A stretch of DNA of 64,000 nucleotides, taken from the NCBI GenBank assembly GCA_025936825.1, contig JAICSO010000012.1, positions 100,430-164,429 of the forward strand. The letters are read 5' to 3'. Made by a program: the position numbers and the translations under genes. The notes beneath the pieces were generated by a model, which was not told the DNA's origin, did no database searches, and worked only from the letters and a program-made list of their open reading frames with translations. How positions within the stretch are numbered: position 1 is the stretch's first letter; each line of letters opens with the position of its first letter. Shown in pieces: positions 41,492 through 50,769 of the stretch. The DNA comes from Terriglobales bacterium. GTDB lineage: Bacteria > Acidobacteriota > Terriglobia > Terriglobales > Acidobacteriaceae.

Positions 41492-44284
41492 ATGCCAAAC
41501 AAACCCGACCGCGCGGACTCGTCTCGGCGGAGTCAGCAGCAGCGTAAGTCGGAGGACGGAGAGCTGACCTCACAGCACCCGCAAGCTACGCGGCGAGAGT
41601 TCCTGGCTACGACATCGACAGTGGCCTTGGGTCTGGCAGTTCCTTCATCCGCCGCTCAGAGCACAGCACATTCTTCCGAAAACCGCAGCGAGTTCTCTCG
41701 CGCGGAGCTTTTCGAGCCGGGGTCATCTCGAAAATTCAGTGGGGAGCGAGCCACGCAGGTCGCGATGCCGGCGGGCGGAATTGGTGCCGGCTGCGTTTGT
41801 CTGAACGGATATGGCGGCTTGCAGGACTTCTCGATCTGGAATCATCCTGCGACCACCGCGCTGCCGGAAGGATTTGCGGGTTCGAAAGCGGCTTTTGCAA
41901 TTCTCCATATCAAGGGTGCAGCGGCTGTTACCAGGCTGGTGGAAGGCCCTTTCCCGGCACTCAAGATCTACGATCAGGGGCTCCAAGGTGAAGGCTACCG
42001 GCGCGGAGGGTTCGAGGGTTTCCCGCGATTTACGAAGAGCGAATTTCGCGGGGAATATCCGATTGGCGAGGTTACGCTGACCGATGCCGCAATTCCGGTG
42101 GAAGTCACCGTGCGTGTATGGAATCCTTTTATTCCATTGGATGACAAGAACTCGGGAATTCCATGCGCCCTTCTGGAGTACACGTTTCACAATTCTTCTG
42201 GCCACGACGTCGAGTACGAATTTTCCTACCACCTGTCGCATCTTGCATCGGGATGCGCCAAAGATGAAACCAACAGCAGAAACACGGTGATTCCCGGGCG
42301 GGGTGTTTTCCTTCATAACGTGGAGGAACAAAATTCCGAGGGCTTCGGCAGTGCTTGCCTGGTCGCGATCGGGGGCACGCCGCGCATCAAGGGAATGTGG
42401 TTGCGCAGCCCTGGATGGGAGTTCGATTCGCTGTCGGCGCTTTGGCGGGAAGTTTCGAGTGGCACATTTACTACGAATGACGGATCGAATGCGACTGATA
42501 CGGCAGGTCGCAACGGCTGCTCCATTTTGTTTGCGGACCGGCTGTCCTCACGTGATTCTCGAACGCACACTGTGGCAATCACTTGGTATTTCCCTAATGG
42601 TTATGTGCAAGCGGGAGGAGTTGCCGCTGACGTTGCAACCACGTCGGGTGCAACGGGGTGCCGCACGGTTTCGCAAGCAGGCTCCCCTCCTTGGCGGCCC
42701 TACTACACTTCGCTTTGGCGGGACGCTCGTGAAGTAGCTGACTACCTCGCGGAGAACTATGTCCCACTGCGTGAGCGCACGCTAGCTTTTAAAGAGGCGC
42801 TGTTCTCATCGAGCTTGCCATCCTTCGTCGTGGATGCGGTTTCTGCGAATCTGGCGATCCTCAAGTCTCCGACCGTGCTGCGCCTGCAAGATGGCGACCT
42901 TTGGGGATGGGAGGGCTGTTTCCCGGATGCCGGTTGTTGCCACGGTTCGTGCACGCATGTTTGGAACTATGCCCAGGCGTTTCCGAATTTGTACCCAAAT
43001 CTGGAGCGCACGTTACGAGAGTCGGAGCTCGTCAGGTCCATGGATGAGAACGGGCATGTGACTTTTCGCTCGGCGCTTCCGGAAGGTCCAGTCAAACATG
43101 ATTTTCATGCCGCCTCCGACGGGCAGCTTGGCGGCATCATGAAGGTTTTTCGCGAGTGGCAGATTTCGGGCGACCTGGAGTGGCTCAAAAAGATGTATCC
43201 GCTTGCTAAACGCAGCTTGGACTACTGCATTCGCACTTGGGACCCGGACCATCGCGGTGCTTTGTTTGAGCCGCACCATAACACGTACGACATCGAATTC
43301 TGGGGCCCGGATGGCATGTGCACGAGCATCTACCTGGGCGCGCTTTGCGCATTTGGCAAGATCGCCATAGCCGTCGGCCAATCCGAGGAGGCGAAGTTCT
43401 ACGAAGACCTCGCGCACCGTTCGGCAGCGTTTATGGATGAGCAGCTTTTCAATGGGGACTATTACCAGCAAAAGGTCCAGTATGAGGGCTTAAGAAACAC
43501 GTCTTTTGCCGAACTCGTGGCCCACGTCGATGAAAACAGCAGCGAAATGCAAAAGCTGCTTAAGCGTGAAGGACCGAAATATCAGTACGGCAGTGGGTGC
43601 CTTTCGGATGGCGTTATCGGCGTGTGGATGGCCCGGATTTACGGGATCGAAACGCCGCTCCAGCAGGAAAATGTTCACAAATCCCTGCAGTCCATCTTTC
43701 ACAACAATTTCAAGATCGACTTGAGCGAGCATGCGAACGCTCAGCGCCCGGGGTACGCGATGGGACACGAACCAGGATTGCTGCTCTGCACGTGGCCGCG
43801 AGGAGGCAAGCCGACGCTGCCGTTCGTCTATTCAGACGAAGTATGGACGGGGATTGAATACCAGGTGGCATCGCACATGATCAGCGAAGGCTTGGTGGAA
43901 GAAGGTCTCACCATCGTCAAAGCGCTTCGCAGTCGCTATGATGGCCGGGTACGGAACCCCTGGAACGAATACGAGTGCGGCAACTACTATGCCCGTGCCA
44001 TGGCGAGTTTTGCTCTGCTGGCGGCGCTCTCAGGGTTCCGCTACTCGGCGGTGGAAAAGACTCTTTGGTTCGGACCCAAGATCGATGTTCGCCCTTTCGA
44101 AATATTTTTCAGTACTGCAACTGGATTTGGAACCATCCAGTTGACGGAGCGGCAGGTGGAAATTCGAGTGATTGAAGGTCATCTCCAATTGGAGAAACTC
44201 GTACTAACTCACGGGTCGCAAACCAACACTCTGGAGTGGAGGGTCACAGTTCAAAGAAATGTACCCGCGCTCCGCAATCTGTAA
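41492..44284 (+). CDS. Glycoside hydrolase family 116-like (non-lysosomal glucosylceramidase type)
   Basis: A 930-residue exported enzyme. From ATG 41492 (chosen over 41471, since a Tat signal TRREFLATTSTVALGLAVPSSAAQ begins at ~33) it has an N-terminal beta-sandwich opening with MPAGGIGAGCVCLNGYGGLQDFSIWNHP. The DUF608-type (alpha/alpha)6 catalytic domain includes DGDLWGWEGCFPDAGCCHGSCTHVWNYAQAFPNLYPNLE, YDIEFWGPDGMCTSIYLGAL and VRNPWNEYECGNYYARAMASFALLAALSGF. Substrate is a beta-glucoside or beta-xyloside (family knowledge). Unusually Cys-rich around the catalytic WEGCFPDAGCCHGSC segment. Confidence 0.92.
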   Translation: MPNKPDRADSSRRSQQQRKSEDGELTSQHPQATRREFLATTSTVALGLAVPSSAAQSTAHSSENRSEFSRAELFEPGSSRKFSGERATQVAMPAGGIGAGCVCLNGYGGLQDFSIWNHPATTALPEGFAGSKAAFAILHIKGAAAVTRLVEGPFPALKIYDQGLQGEGYRRGGFEGFPRFTKSEFRGEYPIGEVTLTDAAIPVEVTVRVWNPFIPLDDKNSGIPCALLEYTFHNSSGHDVEYEFSYHLSHLASGCAKDETNSRNTVIPGRGVFLHNVEEQNSEGFGSACLVAIGGTPRIKGMWLRSPGWEFDSLSALWREVSSGTFTTNDGSNATDTAGRNGCSILFADRLSSRDSRTHTVAITWYFPNGYVQAGGVAADVATTSGATGCRTVSQAGSPPWRPYYTSLWRDAREVADYLAENYVPLRERTLAFKEALFSSSLPSFVVDAVSANLAILKSPTVLRLQDGDLWGWEGCFPDAGCCHGSCTHVWNYAQAFPNLYPNLERTLRESELVRSMDENGHVTFRSALPEGPVKHDFHAASDGQLGGIMKVFREWQISGDLEWLKKMYPLAKRSLDYCIRTWDPDHRGALFEPHHNTYDIEFWGPDGMCTSIYLGALCAFGKIAIAVGQSEEAKFYEDLAHRSAAFMDEQLFNGDYYQQKVQYEGLRNTSFAELVAHVDENSSEMQKLLKREGPKYQYGSGCLSDGVIGVWMARIYGIETPLQQENVHKSLQSIFHNNFKIDLSEHANAQRPGYAMGHEPGLLLCTWPRGGKPTLPFVYSDEVWTGIEYQVASHMISEGLVEEGLTIVKALRSRYDGRVRNPWNEYECGNYYARAMASFALLAALSGFRYSAVEKTLWFGPKIDVRPFEIFFSTATGFGTIQLTERQVEIRVIEGHLQLEKLVLTHGSQTNTLEWRVTVQRNVPALRNL

Positions 44285-44464
44285 AGGCGTGACGGATGAC
44301 AGTTCACTTGCTGCTCGGCACCCTGTACTCGTTCTTGATGAACAGGAATGGGAACACAGTCCCAAATCCGTTCTGATTTCGTAACAACCTTCAAATAGTA
44401 AACACTCATACATGGTTCTCGTGTCACGATACAAATTGGAGAGAGACCGCCTTGAGGAGTGGAA

Positions 44465-44827
44465 GTGAAGTTCAGGAAACAGAACGGCACGCGTTTGCAG
44501 TTAAGAGACCTTCTTAGAAAGCTACCCCTGAGGCAAGAGCGCTGGTACTCGCTAGAGTATGCTCGAGAGTTTCTGCATTGGATATCGCGGGGGCGCTCGC
44601 GAGAGCGCGCGACACGAGCTGTGCCTGCAACCGTGTACCATCCACCGCGACTGACTCGACTCACGCCGGAACAGGCAAAATTAAAACTGCTCGGGCATCT
44701 CAGCGTGGGAGATCCGGGCGCAAAAGATCTGCTGGACTTGTTGTTTCCGGAACCCATCGGAACCGCAACACATCGACAGTCAGGCCAAACCTCCGATAGC
44801 CCTTCGCCCCTGCGGCGCAGTGAATAG
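44465..44827 (+). CDS. Hypothetical basic protein
   Basis: A 120-residue soluble basic protein with no recognised domain. The N-terminus is Arg/Lys-rich (KFRKQNGTRLQLRDLLRKLPLRQERWYSLEYAREFLHW). A C-terminal helical segment LTPEQAKLKLLGHLSVGDPGAKDLLDLLFPEP looks ordered. The GTG at 44465 is preferred because GAGGAG ends 5 bp before it. An alternative GTG 6 bp upstream lies inside that site. It is convergent with the cupin gene. A nucleic-acid role is conceivable from charge only. Confidence 0.5.
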   Translation: MKFRKQNGTRLQLRDLLRKLPLRQERWYSLEYAREFLHWISRGRSRERATRAVPATVYHPPRLTRLTPEQAKLKLLGHLSVGDPGAKDLLDLLFPEPIGTATHRQSGQTSDSPSPLRRSE

Positions 44828-44836
44828 AAGTATCTC

Positions 44837-45199
44837 TTACTGCGTTCCGGCGTTTTTCAGCTCTACATAAACACCGTCGAACGATTTGTCGGAGAGGTTT
44901 TGCACCTTGTGCTTGAATGCGGGAAACCACCGCGACTCGCCAGCTTTGGCATTGGCTTCGATCACTTTTCCGTGTTCATCCGTAAATCGGAAATGGCCTT
45001 CGGTGATGTACACGATCACTCCAGCGGGGTGTGAGTGCATGTTGGAGGTTTCGTGCGGACCGTAGTGTATGTCAATCACGCGCACGTGCTCGTTCTCAAA
45101 TGCGACGTGGTAGTGTTTCGGCTCCGCTGAGGTGGCATCTTGCGCGACCAGGGAAGCAGCGAACAGCAGCATTGTTAGCGTCCCTAAGAGTTTCAGCAT
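44837..45199 (-). CDS. Exported cupin-domain protein
   Basis: A 120-residue protein with a signal peptide (TLTMLLFAASLVAQ) and a single small cupin barrel. Metal-binding cupin motif 1 shows as YGPHETSNMHSHPAGVIVYITEG (His pair and Glu). Motif 2 is degenerate around WFPAFKHKVQNLS. Similar exported cupins bind a metal and a small ligand or serve as sensors. No partner gene identifies a substrate. An AGGAGG lies upstream of its ATG on the coding strand. Confidence 0.82.
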   Translation of the reverse strand: MLKLLGTLTMLLFAASLVAQDATSAEPKHYHVAFENEHVRVIDIHYGPHETSNMHSHPAGVIVYITEGHFRFTDEHGKVIEANAKAGESRWFPAFKHKVQNLSDKSFDGVYVELKNAGTQ

Positions 45200-45332
45200 G
45201 TCGTCCTCCTTGCCAAGTTAAAGCGCGCTAATCCTGAAAGATTCGAGCACAGAAGCAATACCTACGCCAGTGCACGACTGGAGTCCGCTTTCACGGTAGC
45301 AAAGTGATTCTAGAAGGGCGACGTTTGGGCAG

Positions 45333-45358
45333 AAAAAAGGCCGGACTCTCGTCCGGCC
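45333..45358 (-). terminator. Rho-independent terminator of the PBP-type gene
   Basis: On the minus strand GGCCGGAC-gaga-GTCCGGCC is followed directly by TTTTTT. Eight perfect base pairs, 21 bp downstream of the transpeptidase stop. Confidence 0.9.
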
Positions 45359-45378
45359 AACAGATGAAACGAAACTAA

Positions 45379-46644
45379 CTAATCTGTGCTGCTCGCGTTG
45401 CGAATCGTCGCAGGGGTTGCCGGCCTGGCGGCGAAGAAGTCGTGGTCATACAGATTGCGGTACATGTGGCCGGCAATCTCCGCTGCTTTGGGACCGAAGG
45501 TTGGGCGTCCGCCTTCGAGGAACACGACGATGACAACTTTGCCGTAGCTGGTATTGGCATAGCTGGCAAACCAGCCATAACGAGTGCCCGCGCGCGAACA
45601 CGTCCCGGTTTTTCCGAGCACCTCTTCTTCATTGAAGTTCACTAGCAGGCGGCGGGCGGTTCCATAGTTCACGGCTCCGGCCATGCCGTCAGAAAGTTCT
45701 GGAATCAATCCGGCGATGTCGAGGTGGCGCTTCACGATGGGCTGGAAGTTGGCGACTTCAGCGGCCGTTATGGGGTGTTGCAAGTAGTACATGGTGCCGC
45801 CATTGGCGATAGCGGTGACAAGCGATCCCAGCTGCAGCGGGGTCATGGAGATGCCTTCGCCGAAGGAGCACATCTTGCCAACTCCGCCGAGCTTGGCGGG
45901 AATTTCTTCATCCGGATAAACACCAGGCTTTTCGCCCGCGATGTGATATCCGGCAAGCTCGCCGAGTCCGTACATGCGGGCGTAATGCTCGACTTTGTCG
46001 AACCCAAGCTGGCGGCCGAGCGCCTCGAAGTAAGCATTGTTCGAGTGCGCCAGCGCCAGCGTCAGATTCATATGGCTGCGGCCACCGAGTCGGACTTGAG
46101 TTTCTTTGGTGATGATTCCCTCGCTGAGTGCGGCGAGAGCGACGGAGAGCTTGATGGTCGAGCAGGGCTGTGCTCCGCTCGACAGGGCCATCTTCTGATT
46201 GACCATGGCTAGAATGCGGCCGCTGGTCGGCTGGATCGCGAGCACGGTGCCGTTCATGTTGCCGAGCGCGTCGATCGCTGCTTGGCGAACGACGGGATCT
46301 TCACCCGAGGTGACATCGCCGTCAGTAATGTCGTCGGCGTACGAGCTTGCCAGGAAACGCTCGTAATGCCGACGGTGCCTTTTCGCAAGCACGTGTGTCG
46401 AACGAACGCGCCGGCTGCGTGCCAGATGGCGCATGTGACGGCGAGCGTGCGGATTCTCCTTCACGCTGCGCTTGCGAGGAGTTGTCAACGGCCGCGGATT
46501 GATGGTGGCGGCGATGGCAGACTGCACGAACAAGAAGACGATGGCGACGACGAAGAGGCTAGTAAAGCGGCGCACGGTCACGTTCCCGATCCTGTCCCGG
46601 AGATTGATTGCGAAACGGTCCTGGCTGGAAGCTGCAACCCTCAT
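45379..46644 (-). CDS. Penicillin-binding-protein-type transpeptidase
   Basis: A 421-residue membrane-anchored protein. One hydrophobic helix (TSLFVVAIVFLFVQSAIAA, ~28-46) is followed by a very basic Arg/His-rich linker (~55-95). The transpeptidase domain carries all three motifs: STIK (162-165), SNN (201-203) and KTG (345-347). The usual class B PBP dimerisation domain is absent, so this is a minimal D,D-transpeptidase or beta-lactam-binding enzyme. The GTG at 46581 (V22) is a plausible alternative start, placing the helix at the N-terminus. Acts on periplasmic peptidoglycan. Confidence 0.88.
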   Translation of the reverse strand: MRVAASSQDRFAINLRDRIGNVTVRRFTSLFVVAIVFLFVQSAIAATINPRPLTTPRKRSVKENPHARRHMRHLARSRRVRSTHVLAKRHRRHYERFLASSYADDITDGDVTSGEDPVVRQAAIDALGNMNGTVLAIQPTSGRILAMVNQKMALSSGAQPCSTIKLSVALAALSEGIITKETQVRLGGRSHMNLTLALAHSNNAYFEALGRQLGFDKVEHYARMYGLGELAGYHIAGEKPGVYPDEEIPAKLGGVGKMCSFGEGISMTPLQLGSLVTAIANGGTMYYLQHPITAAEVANFQPIVKRHLDIAGLIPELSDGMAGAVNYGTARRLLVNFNEEEVLGKTGTCSRAGTRYGWFASYANTSYGKVVIVVFLEGGRPTFGPKAAEIAGHMYRNLYDHDFFAARPATPATIRNASSTD

Positions 46645-47109
46645 GAACTACTTAGATTGCAAAATGGGGGCCAGCGCTCCTAAGCCAATGAAAGTTCCTG
46701 CAATAAATTGATAGTAGGCGAGTTGCTGCAGCAGGCGCAACGAAAAATTGCTTATCTGGGTAACCATGCGGATTCAATGTAAGTAGGTGATGGCACGAGG
46801 TTTGCAGCTGAATCGCTGAAAGTGCGAACACTTTGGTAACGGGTGACCGTTATTTACTGGAAAGTAAACGAGGTGCAAGGGATTGCACAGGGGCGGAACC
46901 AGAAGTCGAACGGGACTCTCGAAAATCCGTATAGATCAGTCCGTAGCGACGATGCATCGAACCTACTCTACTCCTGGCAAAATCCTCAGCTTGGTTGGAG
47001 GAAACTTCGGCGCAGTTTTTGCCACTAGAGATTTGGTTCTGGGGGTGCCCTCCTTGCCGTGGTGTGTGGCAAGGAGGGAATGAGAAGTTGTGTCCTATCG
47101 TGTTGCGCG
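46645..47109. other. Intergenic region with one stem-loop, no gene seen
   Basis: This 465-bp gap contains no convincing frame. A perfect 11-bp stem CCCTCCTTGCC / GGCAAGGAGGG with a 9-nt loop lies at 47048-47078, 32 bp beyond the stop of the minus-strand gene that follows. It could end that transcript, although no U-run accompanies it on the minus strand. Confidence 0.5.
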
Positions 47110-47742
47110 TTACTTCTTGCCGCACTTCATTGCATCCATATCTTTCATCTCGCCTTTGGCTTCGGACTTCATCGAAGACATGGAGTGCATGGCGCCACCA
47201 CCAACCGGAATCATGGCGTGAGCATAAGGCGTTCCCGCCCACATAATGTAGGGCTTGGTAGGATCGGCATCGGGAGAATCCGGTAAGCCGAGATCTTTCA
47301 CCCCTGCCCCGACGATCATGATGTGCGGTCCGGTGACCACCCAGTGATTGTCAGCAGTCTTCTTGGTTGCGGACGGGTCTGTGTTGCTCGCGCCCTGGTC
47401 GCCTCGCAACATGTACGCGAGGCCGAGCTTATCAGGTGGATTCTCCTTCTTCATTGCCGCGCCGAAGAAGGCCATGCTATTGGCGTCGGCGCACATCATG
47501 TTGTTCATTAGGACCATGCAATTGAATCCATTCTTGCTTTCGCGCAAGGTTTGCATGGTGTCATCTTCGGCTAAGCGAACAACGCCAGCGCCTTCTTTAA
47601 CCCCGGCGGGCGCGGCCGAGAGGGCTTTGGCCGTGTAAGCGGCGTCGGATGAGCCGGCTTTCTTGGCGGCGGGTTTGTCTTCCGCCGTGGCAAGACAGGC
47701 CATCAGGAGGAAACAGACAGCGAGAATTTGATTGAAACGCAT
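47110..47742 (-). CDS. Exported hypothetical protein
   Basis: A 210-residue protein with a signal peptide (ILAVCFLLMACLATAE; the LMACLA stretch leaves open a lipobox with Cys ~16). The mature region includes a central NGFNCMVLMNNMMCADANSMAFF segment with two Cys, then HWVVTGPHIMIVGAGVKDLGLP and YIMWAGTPYAHAMIPVGG. The C-terminus is Met/Lys-rich (MHSMSSMKSEAKGEMKDMDAMKCGKK). I recognise no named domain. The Met- and Cys-rich composition hints at metal contact but is not proof. Confidence 0.78.
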   Translation of the reverse strand: MRFNQILAVCFLLMACLATAEDKPAAKKAGSSDAAYTAKALSAAPAGVKEGAGVVRLAEDDTMQTLRESKNGFNCMVLMNNMMCADANSMAFFGAAMKKENPPDKLGLAYMLRGDQGASNTDPSATKKTADNHWVVTGPHIMIVGAGVKDLGLPDSPDADPTKPYIMWAGTPYAHAMIPVGGGAMHSMSSMKSEAKGEMKDMDAMKCGKK

Positions 47743-48058
47743 GGACTACCTCCGTCGTGTGAGATGTCGGTCGTTTTCTGGTGTCCAACCCCGAGCGGGA
47801 AGCATTGTACGCCAAGCTGTCGAGGGGCGGCATTCCCTTCAGTCGGTTCCGGTGCTCAGACATTATTAGGGAGGGTCAAATCTCCAGCCTGCCGTACAAA
47901 GAACGCCGGACAAGGTGCAAACCCCCGCGTGAGCAAAACTGCCGGACAGGAATCCTTCGACTTCGCTCAGGACAGGTCGTCGGACCTACACGGACTATTC
48001 GGTCGGTTGACTCCATTCAGGCGTTGTTGGAAGAATGTTGGCCTGTTCAGGAGAGTGT
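47743..48058. other. Intergenic region with a GGAATCCTTCGACTTCGCTCAGGAC-type repeat word
   Basis: A 316-bp gap between divergent genes. It holds the word CCTTCGACTTCGCTCAGGAC at 47956-47975, familiar as an interspersed repeat in several environmental bacteria, and no supported gene. Several overlapping frames here are short and lack ribosome sites. AGGAGAG at its right end serves the M13 peptidase. Confidence 0.45.
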
Positions 48059-50089
48059 ATGCGCTACTGCTGCCTGCTGCTTCTTGTTGCTACTTGTATT
48101 CCTTGCTTCGCTCAGAACACTCAAAGCACGGCTCAGCACGGAGTTTATGTCAGCGACATGGACCGCGCTGCTGACCCCTGCAATGATTTTTTTAACTACG
48201 CGAATGGAACGTGGCGCAAAGAGAACCCCATCCCTGCGTATATGGACCGCTGGAGCCGGCGGTGGAAGGCGGGGGAGGATGCGAAAGATCAGTTGAAGGT
48301 GATCCTCGAAGATGTTTCCAGCCGGACGGATTGGCGGAAGGGAAGTGTCGAGCAACTCGTGGGCGATTACTACGGCGCGTGCATGGATGAGAAGAAAGTC
48401 GATCAACTGGGCTTCACGCCAGCGATGCCAATGCTGAAGGAGATTGACGCGATCAGCAGTCAGGCGCAGTTGCAAGCTGTCATTCTCAAGTTGAATGAAA
48501 TCGGGGTCTTCGCGCCATTTGGCACGTCGTCGGAACCCGATTACCACAATCCCACAGACACCATCGCTCAGTTATCAGCGAGCGGACTAGGCTTGCCGGA
48601 CCGCGATTACTATCTCAAGTCCGAGCAGAGGTTCGTCGACGCTCGGGCCAAGTATTTGGTTCACGTTGCGAATATGTTCAAGCTGATTGGGTACGACGAG
48701 GCGACCGCCGAGGCCGCGGCACAAACCGTGTTTGCGTTTGAAAAGAGCCTGGCGGAAAACTCGCTGGATAACGTAGCGCTGCGCGATCCGGCTAACACCG
48801 ATCACAAAATGAGCTTTGTTGATCTGAAAAAGTTAAGTCCGACATTTGATTGGGATCGATTTTTTGCGGGCGCGGGGCTGCCGCGGGCGGAGATGAATGT
48901 CGATCAACCGAAGTTCATGCAGGAGGTCGATCGGCAACTGCGCGCGACTTCGATGGCGGATTGGCGGACTTACCTGAAGTGGCAACTGGTGCACGGGCAG
49001 GCAGACATTCTTTCGAAGCCGTTTGTCGACGAGAATTTCGCATTTTATGGCGCGTACCTGAGTGGGGCCAAGGAACTGAAGCCTCGCTGGAAGCGGTGTG
49101 CGGAGTCTGCGGACCAATTGTTGGGCGAGGCGTTAGGGCAGAAGTACGTCGAAAAATATTTTCCGCCGGAGGCCAAGGCGCGGGCGCTGGAACTGGTCAA
49201 CAACATCCTCGCGGCGATGCACGACACCATCGATGGTCTGGAGTGGATGGGGCCGGATACAAAGAAGAAGGCTTTGGCAAAGTTGGCGGCGATCAACGTG
49301 AAGATTGGCTATCCGGACAAGTGGAAGGACTACAGCAGCATACCCATTAGCCGCGATTCGTTTTGGGATAACGAGGTGGCGGCCGCGAAGTGGAACGTCA
49401 TTCAGGACACATGGGCGTTGGCAGGAAAGCCGACAGACCGCAGCCGCTGGGGCATGACGCCGCCGACATCGAATGCGTACTACAATCCGCTGCTCAACGA
49501 GATTGTGTTCCCCGCCGCGATTCTGCAGCCGCCGGCGTTCGATGTGAATGCGGTTGACGCAATTAATTATGGAGCGATTGGTGTGGTGATCGGACACGAG
49601 ATCAGCCACGGCTTCGACGACCAAGGCGCGAAGTTCGACGCAGATGGACGGCTGAAGGATTGGTGGACGTCAGACGACGAGAAGCGATTTGAGTCAAAGA
49701 CTATGTGCGTCGCGCACCAGTTCGACAATTACTTCATCGAGCCGGGGATTCATCACAATGGGAAGCTGGTGCTGGGCGAAAGCATTGGCGATCTGGCAGG
49801 GGCGAAGATTGCGTATCTCGCATATCAGAAAGCCAAGCAGCAACATCCGGCGCCGACGCTCGACGGATTCACGCCGGACCAGCAATTCTTTATTGCCTGG
49901 GGACAGTTCCGCGGTGATGAGATCCGTCCAGAGACGCAGCGGAGAATGGTGCAAGGCGATCCGCATCCGATTGCGAAGTATAGGGTGATTGGACCGCTGT
50001 CGAACATGCCGGCGTTTGCGAAGACATTCAGCTGCAAAAAGGGATCAGCGTTGGTGCGGCCAGAAAAGGAGAGGTGCGAGGTGTGGTAA
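48059..50089 (+). CDS. M13 family zinc metallopeptidase (neprilysin-like)
   Basis: A 676-residue exported endopeptidase. The signal peptide (CCLLLLVATCIPCFAQ) may be a lipoprotein signal. The N-terminal M13 domain starts with DRAADPCNDFFNYANGTW, a near-invariant opening. The catalytic domain has the HExxH zinc site His513-Glu514-His517 (VIGHEISHGFDDQGAKFD), the third ligand in GESIGDLAGAKIAY, and a C-terminus RVIGPLSNMPAFAKTFSCKKGSAL typical of the family, ending in a Trp. ATG 48059 is chosen because AGGAGAG precedes it. Cleaves peptides in the periplasm or outside the cell. Confidence 0.95.
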   Translation: MRYCCLLLLVATCIPCFAQNTQSTAQHGVYVSDMDRAADPCNDFFNYANGTWRKENPIPAYMDRWSRRWKAGEDAKDQLKVILEDVSSRTDWRKGSVEQLVGDYYGACMDEKKVDQLGFTPAMPMLKEIDAISSQAQLQAVILKLNEIGVFAPFGTSSEPDYHNPTDTIAQLSASGLGLPDRDYYLKSEQRFVDARAKYLVHVANMFKLIGYDEATAEAAAQTVFAFEKSLAENSLDNVALRDPANTDHKMSFVDLKKLSPTFDWDRFFAGAGLPRAEMNVDQPKFMQEVDRQLRATSMADWRTYLKWQLVHGQADILSKPFVDENFAFYGAYLSGAKELKPRWKRCAESADQLLGEALGQKYVEKYFPPEAKARALELVNNILAAMHDTIDGLEWMGPDTKKKALAKLAAINVKIGYPDKWKDYSSIPISRDSFWDNEVAAAKWNVIQDTWALAGKPTDRSRWGMTPPTSNAYYNPLLNEIVFPAAILQPPAFDVNAVDAINYGAIGVVIGHEISHGFDDQGAKFDADGRLKDWWTSDDEKRFESKTMCVAHQFDNYFIEPGIHHNGKLVLGESIGDLAGAKIAYLAYQKAKQQHPAPTLDGFTPDQQFFIAWGQFRGDEIRPETQRRMVQGDPHPIAKYRVIGPLSNMPAFAKTFSCKKGSALVRPEKERCEVW

Positions 50090-50098
50090 GGGGCGCGT

Positions 50099-50401
50099 TC
50101 AGATGCGCTGCTTCCAGAACCCAGGTTTTCGACTGGTATGTGCGACGGCGATGATCTGGACAGTTCTCGGAGAGAGCTCTCGATAGATCAGGAGGAACGG
50201 AAACTTCCGCAAAAGATACCGACGGCTGCCAGACGGCCCAGTCGTCCAGCGTTGCGGATTTTCGAGGATTTGCTGCAGAGCGCGATCTACTTCAGCGTCA
50301 AATCTGCCAGCTGCATCCGGGCTTCGCTCCACATACCAATCGAAAGCTGCGTCATACTCCGCAGCCGCCTCGTCGTGAAACTTAATCTCGCGAGCGGCCA
50401 T
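50099..50401 (-). CDS. RelE/ParE-superfamily toxin
   Basis: A 100-residue protein of the ParE/RelE fold. Diagnostic segments: EIKFHDEAAAEYDAAFDWYVERSPDAAGRFDAEVDRALQQILENPQRW and the C-terminal RRYLLRKFPFLLIYRELSPRTVQIIAVAHTSRKPGFW. It would block gyrase or act as an mRNA interferase when free of antitoxin (family knowledge). The ATG overlaps the upstream antitoxin gene by 20 bp, giving antitoxin-first coupling. It is convergent with the M13 gene, 9 bp apart. Confidence 0.88.
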   Translation of the reverse strand: MAAREIKFHDEAAAEYDAAFDWYVERSPDAAGRFDAEVDRALQQILENPQRWTTGPSGSRRYLLRKFPFLLIYRELSPRTVQIIAVAHTSRKPGFWKQRI

Positions 50402-50630
50402 CAGGGAGTTTGGCCAAGTTACGCCTTCTTACTTCAGACCAAGGGACAGCCTTAACTTCGCCGGAATCCAATTCGGCCACTCGTTTCGCAATTTCAGTTT
50501 CCCAGGCTGCCTGCACGTCCCCGTCGACTTTGTCTCCAAGGCTCGAAATTAGAGATTCAGCAAGCGCCTCCTGCTCCTCGACAGACAGAGAGAGGGCCTT
50601 CTGCAGCAACTTGGAAACTTCATTGGTCAT
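50382..50630 (-). CDS. Addiction-module antitoxin component (TIGR02574-like)
   Basis: An 82-residue helical antitoxin: VSKLLQKALSLSVEEQEALAESLISSLGD at the N-terminus, then WETEIAKRVAELDSGEVKAVPWSEV, the standard pattern of the antitoxin partner of ParE-like toxins. ATG 50630 is used; the frame is open further upstream to 50762, but that extension runs through a palindromic repeat (50690-50745) and is not antitoxin-like. Lies directly downstream of ftsZ on the same strand, with the repeat between. Autoregulation is expected from the family but no operator was identified. Confidence 0.85.
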   Translation of the reverse strand: MTNEVSKLLQKALSLSVEEQEALAESLISSLGDKVDGDVQAAWETEIAKRVAELDSGEVKAVPWSEVRRRNLAKLPDGRSRD

Positions 50631-50689
50631 CTGGGCCACGGGCACCTGAGGTGATTTTACTCCTCGCAACATGATTACTGACACGGAAT

Positions 50690-50745
50690 GGCGGACAAGA
50701 ATGTCCGCCCGACACAAAAACGGGTCGGACAGGAATGTCCGACCC
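50690..50745. repeat. GGCGGACA-AGAA-TGTCCGCC and GGTCGGACA-GGAA-TGTCCGACC hairpin pair
   Basis: Two related hairpins (50690-50709, 50722-50745) share GGACA(A/G)GAATGTCC and differ in compensated outer bases. They separate ftsZ from the toxin-antitoxin pair. Confidence 0.7.
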
Positions 50746-50769
50746 ACACAAGCTTGTTCCACACTGCTT

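Noticed and set aside
44251..44757. A 168-residue minus-strand frame overlapping the small basic gene
   Set aside because: Ser/Arg/Cys-rich shadow composition and overlap with the end of GH116. The plus-strand frame has a good ribosome-binding site.
50631..50762. N-terminal extension of the antitoxin
   Set aside because: It is translated from a palindromic repeat and has no antitoxin-like pattern.
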